Shown: positions 25,953 through 35,273 of the stretch, in pieces
How the letters are laid out: every line of letters starts with the position of its first letter
Position numbering within the stretch: position 1 is the stretch's first letter
From: Acuticoccus sp963704595
GTDB taxonomy: Bacteria; Pseudomonadota; Alphaproteobacteria; Rhizobiales; Amorphaceae
DNA: 64,000 nucleotides
Direction of reading: 5' to 3'
Assembly (NCBI GenBank): GCA_963704595.1
Contig: OY969922.1
Span: forward strand, 2,356,001 to 2,420,000
Made by a program: the position numbers and the translations under genes
Notes under the pieces: model-generated
What the model was told of the DNA's origin: nothing
The model's database searches: none
What the model saw: the letters and a program-made list of their open reading frames with translations, nothing else

Positions 25953-27442
25953 GCGGCCTTCTTCCTCGCCATGCGCTCGGCGACGATGGGGTAGGCGAGC
26001 GTCAGCACGGCGGCGATGATGATGCCGATGCTGATCGGGCGGCCGAAGAACATCTCCGCCAGCCGGTTCGAGGCATTGCCGATGAGGTAGGTCTGCACGA
26101 ACCCCTGCTCGGCGATGGAGCCCAGCACCAGCCCCAGCACGATCGGCGAGGGGGCGAAGCCGTAGCGCGCCAGCACCCAGGCGATGAGACCGAGGCCCAC
26201 CATCATCTGCGCATCGGCGACGTTGGAGTGGATCGCGAACGAACCAATGATGGTGAGGAGCGCGACCGTCGGCGCCAGCACGGCCTTGGGGATCTTCACC
26301 ATCGAGCCGTAGGCGTAGCGGCCGAGGAGGAGCCCGATGGGGAGCATCAGGATCGTCGCGATCAGCAGGCCCCAGATGAAGGTATAGACGACGCCCGCCT
26401 CGTTGGAGAACAGCGTCGGCCCGATCTTGATGCCCTGCACCAGCAGCGCGCCCAGGATGATCGCATCAGGGGGCGTGCCGGGAATTCCGAGCACCAGCGT
26501 CGGGATGAAGCCGCCGCCGACGGTGGCGTTGTTGGCCGCCTCCGTCGCGATCACTCCCTCCGGCGCGCCCTTGCCGAAGCGCTCCGGCGTCTTCGAGGCA
26601 CGGCGCGCCTCCGTGTAGGAGACGAGGCCCGCGATGGAGCCGCCCGCGCCCGGCAGAATGCCGATGACGGTGCCGATGATCGACGAGCGGATGATGTTGA
26701 ACTTGCCCGCCCACGCGATCCGCCAGCTTTCCGGCAGCCGCAGGCCGCCGGTTTCGGCGGGCTTCAGGTGCGGGTCGCGTGTGGCGACGAGGTCGATGAG
26801 GACGGGGATGCAGTAGAGGCCGATGATCGCGGACGTGAGGTCGATCCCGCCGAGGAAGCGCTGCATCCCCAGCGTATAGCGCACGTCGCCGCCGACGACG
26901 GCAACGCCGATCATCGACAGGAACAGGCCGATGCAGGCGCCCATCAGCCCCTTCAGCGTGTTGCCGACCGAGAGCGCGGCAATCAGCGTGAGGCCGAACA
27001 TCGCGAGCCAGAAATATTCCGTCGGGCCGAAGGCGAGCGCCACCCTGGCGAGCGGCGGGGCGAGGAGCAGGAGGCTGATCGCGCCGACGATGCCGCCGAC
27101 TACCGAGGCGATGGTGGCGAGCGAGATGGCGAGCCCGCCGTCGCCGCGCTTGGCCATCGGGAACCCGTCGAACGTGGTCGCGATGGCCGACGGGGTGCCC
27201 GGCGTGTTGACGAGAATGGCGGCGTAGGCGCCGCCATAGATCGCGCCGGTGTAGATCGCGCCGAGGGCGATGAGGCCCGCGGCGGGATCCATGGTGAAGG
27301 TGAAGGGGACCAGCACGGCCACCGCCATGGTCGCGGAGAGCCCCGGAAGGGCGCCCACGACCGTGCCGAGGACGACGCCGACGAGCGCCAGCATCAGGTT
27401 GAACGGCGTCAGCGCGTTCCAGAGGTAGCCGATGATCTCCAT
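25953..27442 (-). CDS. tctA: TctA-type large permease of tripartite tricarboxylate transporter
   Basis: Large permease, about 500 residues from ATG 27442 (MEIIGYLWNALTPFNLM). Family signatures are present: VVLGTVVGALPGLSATMAV near the N-terminus, GAIYGGAYAAILVNTPGTP, and the repeat GGFIPTLVLGIPGTPPDA. About 12 hydrophobic segments end at ERMARKKAAGG. Beyond that the frame runs without stop through and past tctB, which cannot be the real protein. A one-base insertion in the CCC at 25950-25952 would instead lead into the tctB frame. With tctC and tctB it forms the carboxylate importer of this tartrate locus. Confidence 0.88.
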
Positions 27443-27455
27443 TTAAGGCGCTGGC

Positions 27456-28410
27456 TTACTTGGTGATGCCGAGCGACTTGGCGCCTGCGGTGTATTCCGC
27501 CACGCGCTTCTCCATGAACTCGGGCATCTCCTCGTAGCCGATGTCGGTCAGCACGAAGCCGCCGTCTTCCATCTTCTTCACGAAGTCGGGACGGGCGTTG
27601 ATCTCGGACACGATGTCGGAAATCCGCTTGCGCAGTTCCTCGGGCGTGGACGCCGGGACCGCAACGCCGCGGTAGGCGCCGCCGACGAGGTCGTAGCCGA
27701 GCTCCTTGAAGGTCGGCACGTCGGGGAAGGCGGGCATCCGCTCCTCGGCGGCAACCGCCAGCATCCGCATTTCCTCGCCCTGGTTGACGCCGGAGGTCGC
27801 GTAGTTGAACCCGCCGGTGGTCTGCCCGCCGATGACGGCGGTGATCGAGGGGCTGGTGCCGGAGAACGGCACGTAGGTGGTACGACGTCCGGCCAGCTCG
27901 TTGAACTGGACTGCGCCGAGGTTGTTGGCCGAGTTGGAGCCCGAGCCCGCGAACGTGACGAGGCCGGGGTTTTCCTTGGCGTAGTTGACGAGCTCCTCCA
28001 GCGTCTGGAACTCGCTGTCCTTGGCCACGAAGATCGCGTTCGGCGTGTAGTGGAAGTAGTGGACCGGGGTCAGCTCGTCGGTGGTGTAGCCGACCGAGCC
28101 TGCCATCGGCTGCAGCACGGTGTGGGGCAGGTTGATGCCCATGACGGTGTAGCCGTCACCCTCGATCGTAGTTGAGCTGCGACCATGCCTGCGCGCCGCC
28201 GGCACCCGCCTGATACTGGATGACCACGTCCTGCCCGGTGACGGGCTCCCATTCGGCCTGCTGATAGCGCGCCGACACGTCGGACTCGCCGCCCGCGTTG
28301 AACGGGATGATGTAGGTCATCGCCTTGTCGGGGAAGCCTTCGGCGGTTTGTGCCGCCAGCGGCGTCACTGCGAATGCAGCGAGCGCCGTGGTGATTGCGA
28401 AAATTTTCAT
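27456..28410 (-). CDS. tctC: TctC/Bug-family solute-binding protein, apparent frameshift
   Basis: Periplasmic receptor of the tripartite tricarboxylate transporter, about 317 residues. ATG 28410 follows AGAGGAAC. The signal peptide MKIFAITTALAAFAVTPLAAQ precedes the mature start GFPDKAMTYIIPFNAGG, a Bug-family hallmark. The first frame ends after GGAQAWSQLN and the rest continues in the next frame (TIEGDGYTVMGINLPHTVL through NARPDFVKKMEDGGF). One extra base near 28170 explains it. Inferred ligand: tartrate or a related C4 dicarboxylate, from the downstream dehydratase and dehydrogenases. It is the first gene of the operon, divergent from a LysR regulator. Confidence 0.82.
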
Positions 28411-28709
28411 AGCGTTCCTCTCCTAGCCTTCTGTTGTTGTCGTTCGCCGCGGCGGGCCTTGCGGCCGTACCGGACGGTCCCGCCGCGCGGCGATTGCGCG
28501 GAAGGTCGAAAACGCGAGAGGAGCGGCGCGAGACCGGCGGCCTTGCGCGACAGGATCGTCTCCTCCCGGCCCGGATCTTGTTCGGTCCGGCTCGCGCCGT
28601 CCGTCCGGTTCCAAAGTCCACCTCTGCGGGCAGTTTGTGCCAGCCTATACTTTTTCGCCAGAGTTTATAATACCAGATCGCTCAATTCATTATTGCGCTG
28701 AGGTTCACA
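28411..28709. promoter_or_regulatory. divergent intergenic region between tctC and lysR
   Basis: About 300 bases separating the tartrate transporter operon (minus) from the LysR gene (plus). The 60 bases nearest lysR (28640-28700) are strikingly AT-rich for this genome and include TATAAT at 28666-28671. This is the likely site of LysR binding and of the promoters. I could not define a unique -35 or a T-N11-A box. Confidence 0.5.
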
Positions 28710-29600
28710 ATGGCGACCAGCGACCTCGCTTTCTTCGTGCTGATTGCGCGGCGCGAAAGTTTCAGCGCAACGGCGCGAGAGCTCGGCATTTCGGCATCCG
28801 CGGTCAGCCGGCGGCTGATGCGGCTGGAGGACCGGCTCGGCGTGCGGCTCCTCAACCGGACCACGCGGCGGGTCAGCCTGACCGGCGAGGGGGAAGCCTA
28901 TTTCGGCGAGGCGGTGCGCATCCTGGGCGAGATCGAGACGCTGGAGCACAGCCTGTCGGAGGCGCGCGACACGCCGTCGGGCCAGTTGCGGATCAACGCC
29001 ACGCTGGGGTTCGGCCGGGCCTACCTCGCGCCGGCGATTTCCGCCTTCCGCCGCCTTTACCCGGAGGTCGCGATCCAGCTCGTCCTCACCGATGCGCCGC
29101 TCAACCTCGTGGAGGAGGGGCTCGACCTCGGCATCCGGTTCGGCTCGCCGCCCGCCAGCCGGATGGTGACGTTCCTGCTCCAGCGCAACCGCCGGCTCCT
29201 GTGCGCCGCGCCGTCCTACCTCGCCGAGCACGGTGTGCCCGAGACGCTGGCCGACCTCCAGCGGCACGACTGCATCGTGCTGCGGCAGGACCACGACGCC
29301 TACGACGTCTGGCGCTTCGACGAGATCGACGGCGAGGTGCCGTCCGCCAAGGTCGCGGGATCGCTGAGCACCAACGACGGCGAGATCGCGCTCGGCTGGG
29401 TCCTCGACGGGCACGGCGTCATGCTGCGGTCGGAGTGGGACATTTCTCGCCATGTGCGCGAGGGGCGGCTCAGCACCATCCTGCCGCATTACCGGCAGAC
29501 CGCGAACATCGCCGCGGTCTACCCCGAGCGGCACAACCTCTCGGCCAAGGTGCGCGTCTTCGTCGAGTTCCTGAAGGCCCGCCTTCCGACCGAGGGCTGA
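28710..29600 (+). CDS. LysR-family regulator, probably of the tartrate operon
   Basis: LysR-type regulator of 296 residues. The winged helix reads FVLIARRESFSATARELG with SASAVSRRLMRLEDRLG and LLNRTTRRVSLTGEG, which resembles the DmlR/TtdR-type subgroup that controls malate and tartrate genes. The effector domain follows (SGQLRINATLGFGRAYLAP). It is divergent from tctC, so by analogy it should activate the tct-tartrate dehydrogenase-tarD operon in response to tartrate or malate. Confidence 0.9.
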   Translation: MATSDLAFFVLIARRESFSATARELGISASAVSRRLMRLEDRLGVRLLNRTTRRVSLTGEGEAYFGEAVRILGEIETLEHSLSEARDTPSGQLRINATLGFGRAYLAPAISAFRRLYPEVAIQLVLTDAPLNLVEEGLDLGIRFGSPPASRMVTFLLQRNRRLLCAAPSYLAEHGVPETLADLQRHDCIVLRQDHDAYDVWRFDEIDGEVPSAKVAGSLSTNDGEIALGWVLDGHGVMLRSEWDISRHVREGRLSTILPHYRQTANIAAVYPERHNLSAKVRVFVEFLKARLPTEG

Positions 29601-29604
29601 CGCC

Positions 29605-30397
29605 CTATCCGAACCGGAAGCCGGAGATCGGTTTGCCCATGCCCTCTCCGTGGAAGTCCACCGTCGCGGGCTCGCCCTCCGCGGCGCCCGCCGCCACCAT
29701 CAGCGGCAGAAGGTGTTCTTCACGCGGGTGCGCCTCGTGCGCGCCGGGCGCCTCGCTCCAGCGCATCAGCCCGTTGTTCGCGGGCTGCGGGGTCGGTGAC
29801 GGTCTCGCGCAGCCATGCGTCGAACGCCTCGCCAGCCGGGTCGGGACCGCGGCCGCCGAAGAAGCCGCGCAGGTTGTGGTAGCTCTGCCCGCTGCCGAGG
29901 ATGAGGACGCCTTCCTCGCGCAGGGGCTTCAGCGACCGCCCGATCGCAAGGTGCATCGCCGGGTCGAGGCTCTTCTGGAGCGAGAGCTGGACGACCGGAA
30001 TGTCCGGCTCCGGGAACATCACCTTGAGCGGCACGAAGACGCCGTGGTCGAAGCCGCGGGCGGTGTCGGCGCGGCTGTCGAACCCCGCGTCCGCCAGAAG
30101 CGCGCGGACGCGGGCCGCCAGTGCTGGGTCGCCGGGGGCGGGCCAGGTCAGCCGGTAGGTATGCTCGGGGAAGCCGTTATAGTCGAACAGCAGCGGCGGG
30201 CTGGCGCCGGCGTTCACCGTCGGCACCTCCTCTTCCCAGTGGCCGGAGACGACGAGGATCGCCGTGGGGCGCTCGGTTAGCGTCCCGGCAAAGCGCGCGA
30301 GATAAGTCTCGAGCGACTGCCAGGCGGATCGCATCGGGCCGGGCTCCAGGAAGAAGCAGGGCCCGCCGCCGTGGTTGATGAAGTATGTGGGTTGCAT
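29605..30397 (-). CDS. LigB/DODA-type extradiol dioxygenase, apparent +1 frameshift
   Basis: Class III extradiol ring-cleavage dioxygenase family (4,5-DOPA dioxygenase/YgiD-like), about 263 residues. Metal and active-site histidines are visible: FINHGGGPCFFLEPG, VVSGHWEEEVPT, RGFDHGVFVPLKVM and GSGQSYHNLRGFFGG. The frame breaks after DPAAREQR; removing one G of the GGG near 29780 gives LMRWSEAPGAHEAHPREEH and LLPLMVAAGAA to ISGFRFG, the normal family C-terminus with its conserved His. The TAG is at 29605-29607. It is followed on the far side by a CurA-like reductase gene on the same strand. The substrate is unknown. Confidence 0.82.
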
Positions 30398-30412
30398 GGC
30401 CCGCCCTCCGCC

Positions 30413-31441
30413 TCAGCCGAGCCTGACGACGCGCTTGCCGAACGAGTCGCCCTTGAGGAGACCGTAGAGAGCGGCCGGAGCGTTCTCCAGGCCCTCGATC
30501 ATCTCCTCCCGGTAGCGGATCTTGCCCGCCTTCACCCATTCGCTCATCTGCCGGCTGAACTCCGGGTAGAGGTGGCCGAAATCGTTGAAGACGATGAAGC
30601 CGCGGACGGTGAGGCGCTTGCGAAGGATGTTGCCCATCAGGAGGCTGATCCTGTCCGGTCCGTCCGGCAGCCTAGTTGCGTTGTACTGCGAGACGAGGCC
30701 GCATACCGGAATGCGCGCATTGGGGTTGAGGAGCGGCAGCACCGCGTCGAACACCGCGCCGCCGACATTCTCATAGTAGATGTCGATCCCGTCCGGCACG
30801 GCGGCCTTCAGCGCCTCGGCGAACCCGTCGGCCTTGTGGTCGATGCAGGCATCGAAGCCGAGCGTGTCGACGACGTGGGCGCACTTCTCCGGCCCGCCGG
30901 CGACGCCGACGACGCGCAGGCCCATGATCTTGCCGATCTGGCCGACCGTCGCGCCGACCGGCCCGCTGGCGGCCGCGACGACAAGCGTCTCGCCTTCCTT
31001 TGGCTGGCCGATCTCGGTGAGCCCCGCCCATGCGGTGAGGCCGGGCATCCCGAGGACGCCGAGCGCCCATGACGGGTTCTCGGGAGATTTGCCGAGGTTG
31101 ATGACGCCCTCGCCGCCGACCACCGCATAGTCCTGCCAGCCGCCGAACGCGACGACCCGGTCGCCGGGCTCGAAGCCGTCGACGTCAGACGTGACGACCT
31201 CGGAAACGGTGCCGCCGACCATCACCTCTCCGATCTCCACCGGCGCGGCATAAGAGGGCGCATCGCTCATCCGGCCGCGCATGTAGGGGTCGAGCGAGAG
31301 ATATTCGTTGCGCAGGAGCATCTTGCCCGCGCCGGCGGAGGGGACGGGCCCTGTCTCCAGCCGGAGGGTGTTGTCGTCGGGCTCACCGTGCGGGCGCTCG
31401 CCCAGCACGATTCTGCGGTTCTGATCGTCGGATCGGGTCAC
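30413..31441 (-). CDS. NADP-dependent zinc-free MDR oxidoreductase (CurA-like)
   Basis: Medium-chain reductase of the leukotriene B4 12-hydroxydehydrogenase/curcumin reductase group, 342 residues. Visible features are the N-terminal NRRIVLGERPHGEP, LLRNEYLSLDPYMRGRM, the nucleotide motif ASGPVGATVGQIGKIMG, YYENVGGAVFDAVLPLLN and the C-terminal ALYGLLKGDSFGKRVVRL. No catalytic zinc ligands are present, as expected for the group. It reduces activated double bonds with NADPH. It lies upstream of the LigB-type gene with 15 bases between them, probably co-transcribed. Confidence 0.9.
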   Translation of the reverse strand: MTRSDDQNRRIVLGERPHGEPDDNTLRLETGPVPSAGAGKMLLRNEYLSLDPYMRGRMSDAPSYAAPVEIGEVMVGGTVSEVVTSDVDGFEPGDRVVAFGGWQDYAVVGGEGVINLGKSPENPSWALGVLGMPGLTAWAGLTEIGQPKEGETLVVAAASGPVGATVGQIGKIMGLRVVGVAGGPEKCAHVVDTLGFDACIDHKADGFAEALKAAVPDGIDIYYENVGGAVFDAVLPLLNPNARIPVCGLVSQYNATRLPDGPDRISLLMGNILRKRLTVRGFIVFNDFGHLYPEFSRQMSEWVKAGKIRYREEMIEGLENAPAALYGLLKGDSFGKRVVRLG

Positions 31442-31547
31442 GGGACGTCCTTTCGTCGTGAGACGAGGTCTGGCCGGCGGCCCGCAGGGCGGGGCAGGCG
31501 GGGGTCCACTTACCTGTGCCCGGCCCCGCCCGAACGCAACTCCTGCC

Positions 31548-32531
31548 TCAGCGCGCGACCGGACGGATCGCGCGGCGGCGTGCCTTCCTGAGGCGCAGGT
31601 CCCGCTGCCCGTCGATCAGGACGGCGACGAAGATGATCCCCGCCAGCACGATCGGCTGGAGGTAGAGGTTGACCGCCGTGAACACGAGGCCCGACTTCAC
31701 CGTCTGGATCAGGACCGCGCCGACGGCCGCGCCGAACGCGGTGCCGACGCCGCCGAAGAGGCTCACGCCGCCGAGCACCGCCGCGGCGATCACGTCGAAC
31801 TCGCGCCCCTCGCCGAACGCGACGTCGAGCCGGCCGATCTGCGCGATCAGGATGAACCCCGCCAGCGCCGCGCACGCCGAGGAGATGAGGTACACCCGCG
31901 CCCGCACCCAGCCGGCGCGGATACCGGCCTTGCGCGCGACTTCCGGGTCCGCGCCGACGGCATAGACCTGCCGCCCGAACGTGGTCCGCGACAGGACGAT
32001 CCACGCGGCAAGGAGGACGAGGACGAAGACGATTACCGGGAGCGGGATACCGAAGACGTGGGAGAGGCCGAAGTCCATCATCTCGCGTCCGAAGTCGAAC
32101 TGGCGCGAGGAGGTGATCCAGGTGCCCGCACCGCGAAAGCAGAACAGCGTCGCCAGCGTCACGATGAACGGGGCGATGTTGAGCCGCACGATGAAGAGCG
32201 CGTTGATCGCCCCCATCGCGAGCCCCGCCGCGACCGCCACCACCAGCCCGCCCGCGACGCCGATCCCGAACTCGCGCATCGCAAGCCCCGCGATCAGCGG
32301 GCCGAGATACATCACCGAGCCGACCGACAGGTCGATGCCGCGGGTGAGGAGGACGAACGTCATCCCCACCGCGGCGATGCCGATGAAGGAGGACTGCTTG
32401 ACGATGTTGGCAAGGTTCTCCGGCGTCAGGAACGCGTCGGACTGGAACGCGAAGAAGCCGAGGACGAGCGCGAAGATCGGGATCGTCGCGTTGCGCAGGA
32501 GGAGGCGGGTCAAGCGTTCGCTAAGGGTCAT
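31548..32531 (-). CDS. sugar ABC importer permease (RbsC type), importer 1
   Basis: Ribose-type ABC permease, 327 residues from ATG 32531 (MTLSERLTRLLLRNATIPI). About eight to ten hydrophobic segments and the family landmarks GIAAVGMTFVLLTRGIDLSVG, PFIVTLATLFCFRGAG and AAAVLGGVSLFGGVGTAFG are present. The start overlaps the ATPase stop (ATGA), so it is coupled. It is the fourth gene of a binding protein-permease-ATPase-permease importer directly downstream of the apiose catabolic genes. Two different permeases in one importer imply a heterodimeric channel. Confidence 0.9.
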   Translation of the reverse strand: MTLSERLTRLLLRNATIPIFALVLGFFAFQSDAFLTPENLANIVKQSSFIGIAAVGMTFVLLTRGIDLSVGSVMYLGPLIAGLAMREFGIGVAGGLVVAVAAGLAMGAINALFIVRLNIAPFIVTLATLFCFRGAGTWITSSRQFDFGREMMDFGLSHVFGIPLPVIVFVLVLLAAWIVLSRTTFGRQVYAVGADPEVARKAGIRAGWVRARVYLISSACAALAGFILIAQIGRLDVAFGEGREFDVIAAAVLGGVSLFGGVGTAFGAAVGAVLIQTVKSGLVFTAVNLYLQPIVLAGIIFVAVLIDGQRDLRLRKARRRAIRPVAR

Positions 32532-34026
32532 GCCGTCTCCCTGAAGGCCATGGACAGGATGGCGGACTGCTCGAACGGCGCATGGTCGAAACCGCCGACG
32601 ATCTCGCCGCGGCTCATGACAAGGATGCGGTCGCACACCCCCATCAGCTCCTCGATCTCCGAGGAGATGAAGAGGACCGCCCCGCCGGCCGCCGCGAGCT
32701 GGTCGGCGAGCGCGTAGATCTCGTACTTGGCGCCGACGTCGACGCCCCGCGTCGGCTCGTCGAGGATGAAGACCTGCGGCCCGTTCATCAGCCACTTGCC
32801 GATGACGACCTTCTGCTGGTTGCCGCCGGAGAGCGACTTTGCCGGCTGGCGGGCGATCTTGCCGGCCTTCAGCTGGACCTGCGCGGCGGTCGCCTGCGCC
32901 TCCTCGCTCAGCGCCTCGGCGTCGATCAGCGCCGCGGGCGGTCGCCCGAACCGGCCGATGGAAACAAGGCCGAGATTGTGCTCGATGGGGCTTTCCATCA
33001 TCAGCCCCTCCGCCCGGCGGTCCTCCGTCACGAAGGCGAGCCCTGCCGCGATGCGATCCTTCGGGCCGCCGGTGAGCGGCGTGCCGGCGAGGACGACCTC
33101 GCCGCTTTCCGCGGGGTCGAGGCCGAAGAGGACGCGGGCGAGCTCGGTCCGCCCCGATCCCATCAGGCCGAAGAGGCCGAGGATCTCGCCCCGCTTCAGC
33201 TCCAGCGAGACGTTTTCGAGGACGCCCGGCTGCCCGAGGCCGCTCGACCTTTAACGCGACGTCGTTGAGCGGGCGTCGCCGTGCGGGCGGGGAAGAGGCC
33301 GGACAGTTCGCGCCCGATCATGGCGTGGATCATGCGGGGGATGCCGAAGCCCGCGACGGGGCCGGTCTCGATCAGCCGCCCGTCGCGCAGGACTGCGACG
33401 GCATCGCACAGCTTCGCCACGTCGCTCAGCACATGGCTGATGTAGATGATGGTCTTGCCCTGCTGGCGCAGCCGGTCGATCACCTCGAACAGGCGCGCCG
33501 TCTCGCGCGGGGTGAGGGAGGTGGTCGGCTCGTCGAAGATGATGAGCTCGGCGTCGCGGTGGAGCGCCTTGGCGATCTCCACCAGCTGGCGCTCGCCGGG
33601 CGAAAGGTCCTCCACCGGCGCATCGGGCGCGACGTTGAGGTCGAGCGCTGCAAGAAGCTCGGCGGTCCGCTCGCGGATGGCGCGCCGGTCGATCAGGCCG
33701 AACTTCTTCGGAAAATCGTCGACGAAGAGGTTCTCGGCGACCGAGAGGTTGAGGAAGAGGTTGAGCTCCTGATGGATGAAGGCGATGCCGCGCGCCGCCG
33801 CCTCCGCAGCGTTCGCCGGGGCATAGGGTTCGCCCTGCCATGACATCGTGCCGGACGAGGGGGCAAGCACCCCGCCGACCATGTTCATCAGTGTCGACTT
33901 GCCGGCGCCGTTCTCGCCGATCAGGCCAAGGATGCGGCCCTTCTCCACGTCGAGCGTCACGTCCTCTACCGCCGGAACGCCGAAATAGGCCTTGGAGAGC
34001 GCCTCGAGGCGCAGGATCGCGCTCAT
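32528..34026 (-). CDS. sugar ABC importer double ATPase (RbsA/MglA type), apparent frameshifts
   Basis: Tandem-domain sugar ABC ATPase, about 500 residues from ATG 34026 (MSAILRLEALSKAYFGV). Domain 1 has GENGAGKST, LSPGERQLVEIAKAL and LIIFDEPTTSL. Domain 2 has the degenerate loop GLMGSGRTEL, SLSGGNQQKVVIGKW and VFILDEPTRGVD. Between them the frame breaks: FPARTATP and then GLGQPGVLENVSLEL are out of register, and LNDVALKVE sits in a third frame between them. Two single-base insertions, near 33263 and 33245, restore one continuous reading. The start overlaps the upstream permease stop, and it powers importer 1. Confidence 0.83.
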
Positions 34027-35273
34027 GTCGCCCGCTCGCGCATCAGCCGGGTGCGCAGGACGTCGAGGAGCGCGGCGGCGAGGATCACGGCGCCCTTCAC
34101 CATGTCGATGTGGAAGGACGACAGGTTCATGAGGTTGAGCGTGTTGGACAGGACGACGAAGAAGAGGACGCCGAAAACGGTCCAGATCACCTTGCCCTTG
34201 CCGCCGAACAGGCTGGTGCCGCCGATCACGACCGCGCCGATCACGTCGAGCAGGAAGGCGCCTTCGCCGAGCGTCGGCCGGCCCGCCTCCAGCCGCGCGG
34301 AGTAGAGGATCGACCCCGCCGCCGCGCACAGCGCAGAGATGACGAACACCGCGACCACCACCTTGCGCACCGGAACGCCGGAGATCTCCGCCGCCCGGCG
34401 GTTGGAACCGATGGCGTAGACGTAGCGGCCGAACACGGTCTTCGACAGGAGGATGTGCGCGAAGATGGCGATCCCGATCGCGATCACGGCGGGGTAGGTG
34501 ATGAAGGAGATGATCTCCCGGCGTGGCACGCGCGGTTCGTCCTGCGCGCCGAGATAGACCGAGACGATGTCGCCCTTGCCGAGTTCCACGAACGTATCGG
34601 GCAGCGGACGGATGTTCTCCGACTGGGTGAGCCAGATCGCGAAGGCGCCGATCCCGATGAGGCCGACCAGCGTCACCATGAAGGGCGGCATGTTGAGGTA
34701 GGCGACGGAGAAGCCGTTCGCGAGGCCGATGAGGACGCCGGTGAGGAGCATCGCGGCGATGCCGAGCGCGAGGCTCCAGGGCACGCCCGCGAGCAGCCCC
34801 CCGTCCTCGGTGAGGATCGTGCCCCAGATCGGTGCGTTGGCAAGCACCGCGCCCGAGCCGCCGACGGCAAGCAGTGCGCCGCCGACGACGCTCGCAAGGC
34901 CGATCACCGCGCCTTGGCTGAGGTCGATCCCCGCTATGGTGAGGACGAAGGTCTGCCCGACCGCCACGACCAGCAGCGGCCACATGTTGGAGAGGATGTT
35001 GGCGACGTTCGCCGGGTTCGACAGCGTCGGCAGGAAGGGGACGAGGACGAGGACGTAGGCGAGGGTGAGGTAGAGGACGAAGTAGTCCGACAGGAAGAGG
35101 TCGCCGAGGCGGCGGCCGAAGGACGCACCGCGCGGGCGCGCGGGGCGTTGGCGCGCCACACCGAAAGTCGTGGCAGGCGCGGACGTCTGCGACCGGACAC
35201 CCGGCGCGGCGGCATCGCCCCCCGGCGCCATCGCCGGGGAGGAGCCGTTTTCGGTGTGAGGCGCCTTGCTCAC
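34023..35273 (-). CDS. sugar ABC importer permease (RbsC type), importer 1
   Basis: Second RbsC-type permease, 416 residues. I choose GTG 35273 because it overlaps the binding-protein stop (GTGA) and gives VSKAPHTENGSSPAMAPG. About 60 hydrophilic residues precede the first helix (YFVLYLTLAYVLVLVPF). Landmarks are GQTFVLTIAGIDLSQGAVIG, PPFMVTLVGLIGIGAFAIW and VIGGTSLFGGKGKVIWTVFG. An insertion of about 40 residues in the periplasmic loop (NIRPLPDTFVELGKGD to VPRREI) is longer than in RbsC. It pairs with the other permease of importer 1. Confidence 0.88.
   Translation of the reverse strand: MSKAPHTENGSSPAMAPGGDAAAPGVRSQTSAPATTFGVARQRPARPRGASFGRRLGDLFLSDYFVLYLTLAYVLVLVPFLPTLSNPANVANILSNMWPLLVVAVGQTFVLTIAGIDLSQGAVIGLASVVGGALLAVGGSGAVLANAPIWGTILTEDGGLLAGVPWSLALGIAAMLLTGVLIGLANGFSVAYLNMPPFMVTLVGLIGIGAFAIWLTQSENIRPLPDTFVELGKGDIVSVYLGAQDEPRVPRREIISFITYPAVIAIGIAIFAHILLSKTVFGRYVYAIGSNRRAAEISGVPVRKVVVAVFVISALCAAAGSILYSARLEAGRPTLGEGAFLLDVIGAVVIGGTSLFGGKGKVIWTVFGVLFFVVLSNTLNLMNLSSFHIDMVKGAVILAAALLDVLRTRLMRERAT

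Noticed and set aside
24425..27442. One open frame of 1005 codons covering tctA, tctB and part of a dehydrogenase
   Set aside because: After about residue 496 the translation is Arg-rich and lies antiparallel to no domain. It is tctA read through in the wrong frame, caused by a probable inserted base near 25951.
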